Below are positions 45,598 to 53,770 of a stretch of DNA of 64,000 bases, piece after piece. Both the position numbers and the translations under genes were made by a program. Position 1 is the first letter of the stretch, and each line of letters begins with the position of its first letter. The notes below the pieces were generated by a model that was not told the DNA's origin, searched no databases, and saw only the letters and a list, made by a program, of their open reading frames with translations. The stretch covers positions 228,992 to 292,991 of the forward strand of contig JAWPHD010001814.1 in assembly GCA_037043455.1 (NCBI GenBank), written 5' to 3'. The stretch comes from Cyrtodaria siliqua (taxonomy: Eukaryota; Mollusca; Bivalvia; Adapedonta; Hiatellidae).

Positions 45598-46306
45598 AAA
45601 GGGACATATGGCAATCTTGAAGTGTTTATGAAGCATCGCAATTATTGTTTCGATTTATATATCCAGTATCATATTCACTTTAAACCTACTTGCATATAAA
45701 TAAATTAAGTTTTCAATGTTTCTCCCCCCGTGTGGTTGCCGGGGTAGAATACAATCACTGCAAACACACCGTCACATGCAGAGGGGTAGGACACCCCCAT
45801 TCATATTCATTTGTCATTTTTTGTTCATGCTCATTAAAGGTCTTCATCATGGCCCCTGCATTGTTTCAGGTGCCATCTTGCTCGCATCAAAAGAGCAGTG
45901 GCAGAAAAACAATAACGTGGCTCCAGCGTAAATGGAGTTTCTACGATAGAATTTGCAGCAACTCTGCAGTTCAGGATGATAAGGTTCTAGGCCCATTTTC
46001 CATATTTTATCTCGATGTACATGGAAGATGAGCCTGGCATGTTCATGCCTTTTAGGCGCCATATAACCTATTCATATGTTGGTGTGCCTTAAAACCCCAA
46101 TTCAATTCAATTCAATGTTTCTCACTGATTTTACCATAAGTTAAAGATACATTATTATCAATAGTTAATTATATGTAAAATAATTTACTTCAGATTTCTT
46201 TTAGTGCAATTAATATTAATGATTGAACAAATACAAGTTATGCAGAAAAACTAGTGTGACCTTGTGATTTTAACACATTCAGATTGTCATGTGTACCTTT
46301 AAGAGA
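45598..46306. mobile_element. TTAA-type MITE carrying a nested SINE-like insertion
   Basis: The left end is TTAA plus AGGGACATATGGCAATCTTG. The right end is CAGATTGTCATGTGTACCT plus TTAA. Without the insert at 45710-46118 the element would be about 300 bp, the usual size of the family. Confidence 0.7.
45710..46118 (+). mobile_element. SINE-like retroposon with target duplication
   Basis: Flanked by the 13-bp direct repeat TTCAATGTTTCTC, seen at 45712-45724 and again at about 46112-46124. The 3' end is a short pentamer tail (AATTCAATTCAATTC). No obvious RNA polymerase III A/B boxes with tRNA spacing were found; a TGGTTGCCGGGG near 45735 is A-box-like. It is about 390 bp and non-coding. Confidence 0.6.
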
Positions 46307-47020
46307 ATTTATAATACACATAAACTTTAAATTACCCAGCTGCGAACAATAAATTGCCCCAGCGATTGGTGACTGTATACTGTAATTGCTTCAATTATCA
46401 CTTATCAGGGAAAATGCCATACATATAATTAATGTAATACTGTTCTAGATACTGCTATGAAAGACGCATTTTTACTCAATTGTTATTAATTCTTAAACTT
46501 CCATAAATAGTAGCAATAACTGTTGCTTTTATCGAAGTTCATTATCTGGCAGTATGCTATCAAGACAGTATTTAAGGGAATTTGTAATATATTTTTTGAA
46601 TTTAATAAATGAGTCAATAAGAAAAAGATTTGTTATTTGTTTAAACATATTTTTATCCAGAATATTTACAACCTTATATATGTTACACTGATTGGAATTA
46701 AAGTAAAAAGTTAACCTTCCAAAGATAGACACTTTTGATAAACCTTTGCTGGAGTATCAAATTACCCAGCTTGTTGCAGTAGCTACATAAAAAGGATAAT
46801 GCAATTAAGTTCCTGTCAAACCTTATAAAACTCACATGAAAATTGGAATGTGTATGCATTTAAAATAGAATAAAGCTATACAGATTATGGCTGGACAAGA
46901 ACAATGAGTTTATGGCTGGACAAGAACAATGTCCAGTGAGTTTATATATGAGATTTTGAACACTGTACATTGCTGCAGTGCTGCGAAAACAATGTGAAAT
47001 TTGGAGAATATACATTTATT
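46307..47020. other. AT-rich gene-free stretch
   Basis: No gene. A short tandem duplication of TATGGCTGGACAAGAACAAT is seen at 46886-46931. Confidence 0.5.
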
Positions 47021-48085
47021 AAAGTGACCCTGACCTTGACCAAGGGTCAGTTGGAGGGCTGGAAGTCGCTGAAATAAGAACAATGACCAGTGAGGTTATA
47101 TATGAAATTTGAACACTCTACTCCAAAGAACAACAAAGTTATAATAATTTAACGCACTTTAACACATTTTTTTTGGAGACGGTAGATGCATTTAAGAGGA
47201 AACTGACCTTGACACAGGGTCAGTTGGAGACTGATAGTTACTGGAATAAGAAGAACAATAACCAGTGAAGTTATATATGAAATTTGAACACTCTACTTCA
47301 AAGGAGAAATAAGTTATAAGAACTTAACCGAAATCTTAACAAAAATCTTAACAAAAATCTTAACGCTGACATATTGTATTATAACTTTCTTGTCCTTGGG
47401 AGTAGAATGTTCAAATTTCATATATAACCTCCTGGTCATTGCCCGTCTTAATGCTAATAACTTCCAGCCCTGCAACTGACCGTGGGTCGGAGTCATGGTC
47501 AGTAAAATACATGTCAATATTTATGTTAAAATTTGGTGACGGTACATGTATTTAAGTGACCTTGACTCTGACCCACGGTCAGTTGCAGGGCTGGAAGTTA
47601 TTGGCATTAAGACGAGCAATGAGCAGGAGGTTATATATGAAATTTGAACACTCTACTCCAAAGGAGAAATAAGTTATAAGAACTTAACCGAAATGTTAAC
47701 CGAAATGTTTCCCGAAATGTTAACCGAAATGTTAACCGAAATCTTAACGCTGACATATTGTAATATAACTTTCTTGTCATTGGGAGTAGAATGTTCAAAT
47801 TTCATATATAACCTCCTGGTCATTGCCAGTCTTAATGCTAATAACTTCCAGCCCTGCAACTGACCGTGGGTCGGAGTCGAGTCAAGGTCAGTAAAATACA
47901 TGTACCGTCAATATTTATGTTAAAATTTGGTGACGGTACATGTATTTAAGTGACCTTGACTCTGACCCACGGTCAGTTGCAGGGCTGGAAGTTGTTTGCA
48001 TTAAGACGGGCAATGAGCAGGAGGTTATATATGAAATTTGAACATTCTACTCCCAAGGACAAAAAAGTTATAATACAATATGTTG
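47021..48085. repeat. Foldback array of alternating inverted units
   Basis: A ~150-200-bp unit (GTGACCTTGAC, GGTCAGTTGCAGGGCTGGAAG-type, TTATATATGAAATTTGAACA) occurs twice in plus orientation at 47021-47330. It is then arranged minus-plus-minus-plus from 47340 to 48085. Centres of inversion lie near 47530 and 47920; at the latter, TACATGTACCGTCA faces TGACGGTACATGTA. The inverted dimer itself is repeated with an offset of 384 bp. Confidence 0.85.
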
Positions 48086-48137
48086 ACGCCGTCGAGCCCG
48101 CCAACATTAGCAACACCTATAGTCTCGCATTTTTTCA

Positions 48138-48234
48138 AAAGGCGAGACAAAAATGAGAGTTGCGACTTACAAGACAAAAATGCGAGTTGCGAGTTACAAG
48201 AAAAAAAGTGAGCTGCGAGTTACAAGAAAAAAAA
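48138..48234. repeat. 27-bp GCGAGTT minisatellite, locus 3
   Basis: Three to four units of the GCGAGTTGCGAGTTACAAG type, adjoining the poly-T/A side of the SINE-like element at 48235. Confidence 0.8.
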
Positions 48235-48415
48235 TTACGGTAGATCTTTAGTGGTGGAGGCAGACCACCCACCTTTTCCTGGGTAGAACCAGTTTCGTAT
48301 ACCTCTCGCATCCGTAAGAAAATACACTTTCTCACTTACAAGTCGGGAATTCGAACCCGCATCGGTGATAGGCGAGAACATTTCAAACTCAACGTCTTCC
48401 CGGCCACGGAAGCGT
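48235..48415 (-). mobile_element. tRNA-derived SINE-like element
   Basis: On the minus strand it starts with CGTGGCCGGGAAGACGTTG (A-box) and has GCGGGTTCGAATTCCCG (a well-formed B-box and T-arm). The body then contains TTCTTACGGATG, GGTTCTACCCAGG and GGTCTGCCTCCAC. The same body lies at 54668-54770. The tail passes into A-rich sequence and the GCGAGTT array. Confidence 0.7.
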
Positions 48416-49505
48416 ATGTGTGGCCTTTGCTCAATGTCAAACTATGTTACAAACAGTCTGACCAATATTGGTGAAAGTCGTATATTACAAACGTTAGTCC
48501 GCTAACATTATCATATTTTACACGAGTCAACGGGCAAAGGGCAACGATGCGTTGATTTTGCCTATCGTAAGACTAGTCCAAGATAACTTCAACCTAAATT
48601 GTATAAAGTGTTAAAACAAACTAAACATTTCGCTTATATTGACCACAGACATATTAATAAACAGATAGGAAACTTCCTATCTTAACCAATGAAGTAACCA
48701 AAATACCACGTGGCACCTTAACTTTTCCTTCTATCTTCTCTCTCAATTATTCACTGATTTTGATTAGAATACATTCAAAAGATTCATAGTGAATAGCAAA
48801 ATGGGATTATAATAATTTATGTTTATTTTCAAAATAAAAAATTGTATAAAAAGATGTTTAAAGTTTAAAATGGCATAATTTTTCACGTTTCTCTTAAAAA
48901 TCAATGTTTTGACATAGTCAAAGTTACCATCAAACTCTATTTTTGCTCTCAATGTAAGAGAAAACAAAATACACTATCTTTGGAAAGAAAATTAAATTTG
49001 TGATGGTATTTGGCTTGAATGAAACTTGTATCTACAAAACTCTTCATGATATGTGTGTTTAAAGTTGGGAAACATTTTATGAAATTTTCGAACTGTGCCA
49101 CTTGAAATTTACACAATTTTGATAGTGTCCAAACTATTTGTTATTAGGTCTGTGTATTGACACGTACACGAAGAAAAACCAGCCATTGCCAATTTGAAGC
49201 ATTTGTAAGATAGCAAATATATTAAAACAATGTAGAAATAATGCAAGAAAAAGCTTACCTTCAGCGATTTATAGTGTAAAATTTAACTTCACAGGCTCAC
49301 AGCGGCTACAACGACAAGTGCCAACAAGGTGTAACTGATGTAAGACCCAACATCCTTTTATATGGAAGCCGAAATTGTTGAGTCTAACGAAATAAAGGTT
49401 GAATGCAAATTACATCCACCAAATTGACATAAAATACGTCCGCCAAATTGACATATTTATCGGTAATTTCGATCTGAACTTTGTAAAATGTTTCTATGCA
49501 GAATG

Positions 49506-49540
<35 letters not shown>

Positions 49541-49740
49541 CGGTACCTGTGGACAAGCCCGTAGCTAAACAGAGGCCTCAGTAGAATTTGAAAAGGTACC
49601 AGATATGTATGGAGGCGGATATCTGTCATTTTGAACTTGCATTATGACAAATAGCAATATGCCAAACACTGAAGTAGGCATTTTAGTGGCATATCAAATA
49701 AAATCAATTAAATAGTCCTGATTATAATTATCCCACTTCA
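48416..49740. other. Gene-free AT-rich stretch
   Basis: No gene is supported. An uninterrupted T run of about 27 lies at 49510-49536. Confidence 0.5.
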
Positions 49741-49743
49741 AAC

Positions 49744-50331
49744 CACAGGCACCCGGCACAGAGCTAGGATAGTAAAAGATGGATTTGAGTGGTTAAAATA
49801 TTAATTAATTGAGTTCTGGACCCCCAAAAAATGGTTATATATATGTATATATATTATATTCTTAAAGGTATGGAACTCCTAAAATGGCCAAAACCACCAA
49901 CAGTTCTATACTAATTGTTATTTCTCGTTACGTACGATAGCCTGGGCAGCATAACCTGCTCATGTCACAAGTAGAATTATACATATAACCAATAAAACAT
50001 AAACTGTCATTCAATCTCTCGTACTTTTTCCGTACCAGAGAATCAAATATGCCAACTTGAGCGAATTTGAGTTCAATGACAAGAAGATGGCACGGCTCTT
50101 ACTAGATATAATCTATAGGTCTAACATGGTGGCATGCGTTAAAAACGACTAAAACATAATGGGATAATTAACTCGAACGGATACCTGAAGCGCCTAAACT
50201 GAAAGTTGTCGTGGAAGCTGTGAATTTCGACAATTTCACGAGAGAGTTTTGTTTTCATCACATTCGGTCATATTGTTGTTGTTGTTGCTGTTCTTCTTGA
50301 TAATATATTCTGCCTTCATAGGCACACCCAG
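49744..50331 (-). repeat. Right arm of a ~585-bp inverted duplicate pair
   Basis: Reverse complement of 41236-41820 with only scattered differences, for example GTTGTTGCTGTTCTTCTTG in place of a pure repeat. Its outer boundary at 50331 and inner boundary at 49744 correspond to those of the left arm. Confidence 0.88.
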
Positions 50332-50549
50332 TTTTCACTGGTAGAGATCACAGCCACAACCAGATATATATGTATATACGAAACCCTCACCATAACAAAT
50401 GTTTGTCAATTCCGTGGTATTTTAAGTAAAAGCTTTAAACAACTTAGTAGAGTTTCCCCAGGTTGCATGTGCCGTCATGTCCTACTTATATATTTATGTT
50501 TAGATCCAAGCTCTAATCTAATATATCTAGAGCATAACATAATCGTCTG

Positions 50550-51141
50550 CTATGAAAGAGTAGGAATTCTACACAGGAGTTCACTAGTAGAATGTCTACT
50601 GACTGTATTAATCACAATCACACAAAAGCAAACTGCAGTCCACCAGAAGCTGAAGCAAGCTATAATTTGCGGCACACGGATATATATATGTAGCAGAGTA
50701 TCTAACACTTGGATGTAGTCTGTTAGTATAGGTTTTCTGACATCGTTTAACTCATTGCACTCGAGCAAGAAGTGATGGAGACTCTCATCAGACTCGTGAC
50801 AGAGTAGACACTCCGGATTGACTTCGGTTTGGTTTTATTTGGCCCTGTTTGTCTGCAGTATGTATGTTCCAGTGAGTAACTTCATTTCTATCGGTATACG
50901 ATTTATGTCTCTCGAACTAAGCTATATGTACCGGTACAATTAAGGGATGGCATTTCCCTGGATTAAAATGTTTTGAGAAATAATTCAGCGAAGAGTAAAG
51001 TTCAGACTGTGAAATAATTATTTCCTTCCATCTCTGGTTAATTGCTTTATTTATAAGCCTTTTCCACGCTAATTTCTCGATTGGTGCTAATATTAGTTCT
51101 TCAGGGGTTGGCAAGTCATATAAGGTTAGAATCTTCTTCAT
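50550..51141 (-). pseudogene. LINE polyprotein 3'-end relic
   Basis: The minus strand shows LAWKRLINKAINQRWKEII, then after a frameshift LSSRDINRIPIEMKLLTG, a stop, and a zinc-knuckle-like segment CLLCHESDESLHHFLLEC followed by NELNDVR. C-x2-C-x7-H-x4-C near the end of ORF2 is common in non-LTR retrotransposons. Stops and a frame change make it inactive. Confidence 0.6.
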
Positions 51142-51199
51142 CGATATTTATAGGTTATTAGATTTGCATTGGGATATATGCACGAGTTCTTCAGCGTTA

Positions 51200-52303
51200 C
51201 TTACTTACTGTAACTTAGATAATAACACAAAAAACATAGTTAGAGACAAAAGAAAATATTGGAAAAAATACCTCTATTGCAAAACTCACTCAAATTTTGA
51301 AAAATATAAAACTGCTAGGAACAAAACTACATATGCATTAAAACTAGCGAAATATAATTATGAAAAAGACCTTGCAACTCGGATAAATAGTGACAATAAA
51401 TTATTTTGGAAATATGTAAGGTAAAAAAACAAAAACAAAACTACAATAGGACAACTAATTGACCAAAATGGAAACATAGTCTTAGATGACCAAGAGAGAG
51501 CAAATATTTTTAATCAATACTTTGCCAGTTTCTTCAAACACAATGAACTAAATGACAACCCAGCTTTCCCTCAAAGAAGTGTTAACTCCATGCTTGACAA
51601 CATTATCATAACCGAGAACGATGTTCTGCTAGCAATAAAGGAATTAAAACCAAATAAATCAGCTGGCCCAGATGGAATACACCCCAAAGTGATAGTCCAA
51701 TGTAAAAATGAATTAACAAAGCCGTTAACAAAAACATTCAACATATCATTAGATGAATCAATAGTACCAAGTTCCTGGAAAATAGCAAATATAACACCAA
51801 TTTTTAAATCAGGATTTAAACAATCTCCAGAAAACTATAGACCAATAAGCTTATGCCCCATTGTCTCTAATATAATGCAAAACATTATCAAAAAGAATAT
51901 TATAGATCATATGCAAAGTAACAATTTATTTTCAATAAACCAGTTTGGATTTATAAAGGGCAAATCCTGTCCTCTTCAATTATTAGAAGTACTGGAAGAT
52001 TGGTCTGATGCACTTGATAGTGGCCAAGAGCTTGATGTAATATTCTATGACTTCAGGAGAGCATTTGATACATTACTACATAACAAGCTGCTGACTAAAT
52101 TAGAAGGTTATGGCATTGTGGGGAAGGTTTTGGAATGGGTGAAAGACTTCCTAAGGGACAGATCTCAAACGGTGGTTATAAATGGAAAACACTCAACATC
52201 TGAACAAGTATACATCGGGGTACCTCAGGGTAGAGTGTTAGGTCCTACCCTTTTCCTTGTCTTCATTAATGATCTCCCCGCAGTAGACTCTCTCGACCGA
52301 TAA
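51200..52303 (+). pseudogene. LINE reverse transcriptase fragment (CR1/Jockey-like)
   Basis: One frame runs through with a stop at 51422. It contains a KYWKKYLYCK / FWKYVR linker, LKPNKSAGPDGIHPK, PIFKSG, ENYRPISL, NQFGFIKGKSC, a first catalytic-type YDFRRAFDT block, and VPQGRVLGPTLFLVFINDLP. The next expected block with the YADD-type catalytic pair is missing, because the element is cut off at about 52283. No endonuclease domain is present upstream. Dead 5'- and 3'-truncated copy. Confidence 0.82.
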
Positions 52304-52368
52304 ACAACCAGAAGGCTTCTGGAGGCCCATCTCTTCGGTTGTTTTTCGAGCGAGAGTGTCTACTGCGC
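52278..52368. repeat. Imperfect hairpin at a LINE-LINE junction
   Basis: CGCAGTAGACTCTCTCG (52278-52294) faces CGAGAGTGTCTACTGCG near 52350-52367. An inner pair AAACAACC faces GGTTGTTT. It lies exactly where the plus-strand RT fragment meets the minus-strand LINE end. Confidence 0.7.
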
Positions 52369-52612
52369 AGGCTTGGGAAACAACTAGCATCAAATTGTAT
52401 TTGATTATTATGCCAATGTTTGTTTTGTCTGCTCTTAAAGGCATTTACACTCGGTGCTTGGACAACACTTTCTGGTAGGGAATTCCCGTCTTCCACTACC
52501 CTAATGCTAAAGGATTTTTTTCTGCGTTCTGTTTTGGCTTGTTTTTTGAAAGGTTTTAGGGTATTCCCTCTCGTTCTGGTATATCCCAGCAGACACCTGA
52601 CTTCACACTGAC
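52300..52612 (-). pseudogene. LINE ORF2 C-terminal relic
   Basis: The minus strand reads GYTRTRGNTLKPFKK, then RVVEDGNSLPESVVQAPSV and NAFKSRQNKHW. This corresponds to the usual C-terminal R-x-W-N-S-L-P-E-x-V-x-A-x-S-x-x-x-F-K-x-x-L-D-x-x-W end of CR1-like LINE proteins. It is oriented opposite to the RT fragment next to it. Confidence 0.7.
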
Positions 52613-52617
52613 ATCAC

Positions 52618-52862
52618 ACTGACGTTGGATTTTGGTCACGACGTCAGCGACCTAAATCCAACGTCACACTGACGTCGGATTTTGGTCACGACGTCAGCGA
52701 CCTGAACCCAACGTCACACTGACGTCGGAAATCTAACGTCAGTCCGACGTCAGATTTTCGACGTCACACTGACGTTTGATTCAGGTCGCTGACATCGTGA
52801 CCAAAACCCGACGTTAATGTGACGTCAGATTCTGACGTCAAACTGACGTCGGAAATTGGTCA
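52618..52862. repeat. GACGTC-rich tandem and inverted repeat
   Basis: Two ~61-bp tandem units (CACACTGACGTCGGATTTTG, TCACGACGTCAGCGACCT) are followed by an inverted copy (AGGTCGCTGACATCGTGACC). There are about a dozen GACGT cores in 245 bp, several as full GACGTC palindromes. This could be the terminal region of a DNA transposon or a hairpin-forming satellite. No matching end was found near 61 kb. Confidence 0.75.
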
Positions 52863-53215
52863 GATAATGGTATTTTCAAGTTTCCATTGTCTTTGTTAAT
52901 ATTATCAGCCATAGAAGTATTAAATTATTTTAAATCTGGTCTAAAAGATATTGAAATTTTTTTTTTTTTTGCACTGATGTTTGTTAGCGAATATTGTTCG
53001 TGCATGATATATTGAACGTGCGTGATATTTTGAACATATATATCGGCCTATCAATAATCATTGGTGTATCATTAAAAATATAGAATAAATTAGTTAAATG
53101 TTGATCAGCTGGCAAATAGCTCTCTAGATCATAATTATAACCGTAATATGCATATAGAATAGATATACGTATATATATTTTAGTGCGCTGCAGAATTTAA
53201 ATATTCCGCGGTTCT
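52863..53215. other. AT-rich spacer
   Basis: No gene. There is a T run at 52959-52970. Confidence 0.4.
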
Positions 53216-53218
53216 CAT

Positions 53219-53230
53219 TGCGCATGCGCA
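53219..53230. promoter_or_regulatory. NRF-1-type palindrome
   Basis: TGCGCATGCGCA is a perfect palindromic match to the vertebrate NRF-1 consensus. It is followed by CpG-rich CTCGCGCGCGCC. It lies 540 bp upstream of the nuclease gene start. A functional role is inferred only. Confidence 0.35.
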
Positions 53231-53640
53231 CGTATCATCTCGCGCGCGCCAAGGAAACATCATGCAGAAATGTGTCGTCTCGAAATTTGAAAGAGTTGTG
53301 TTTATAAGCTTACATTTGTGTAAAGTTTGACGCCTGTGAGTGATAAACAAGAGGTATGTACCTGTTTATATTTTACTGCACGCTGTAAACCATTGTAACT
53401 TTGTTCTTTGCTTGTTTGTTTTAATATTGAACGTTTTCGTACTTAAACTTGTTCGAACTCGATGTCTCGAACAATGTTCATGTTCCGATGGTATTCATCG
53501 GAAAAGTATTTGTATAATTCTTACGTAAAAATACGTCTACAGTCTAGTACATCCCCGACTGTAGTCCATCTTAAAAAGGCCATAACAATAACTTCAAAAC
53601 CAGGGGCAGAACGAAAGTCGAACAATTCTCGAAGTCGGCG

Positions 53641-53679
53641 TGACGTCACAAGTCACGTGTTATTACGCCGCCATCTTTG
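53641..53679 (+). promoter_or_regulatory. Probable promoter cluster (CRE, E-box, YY1-like)
   Basis: Within 39 bp there is a full CRE (TGACGTCA, 53641-53648), an E-box (CACGTG, 53654-53659) and a YY1-type GCCGCCATCTTTG (53667-53679). The cluster is 92 bp before the start codon of the SWIM-YqaJ-PHD gene. This spacing and content resemble a TATA-less housekeeping promoter. Confidence 0.5.
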
Positions 53680-53770
53680 TTTGGGGGTAAAGTTCACATA
53701 ACAACACTGGTGTTAAATTACTGACAATTAATCAATTAATTAACACAATTGTGAGATTAAACAAGTGTCA

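Noticed and set aside
50550..52612. Twin-priming inversion of one LINE insertion
   Set aside because: The order of segments (sense core followed by antisense C-terminus) is not the order expected from twin priming, and no target duplication or poly-A tail was found.
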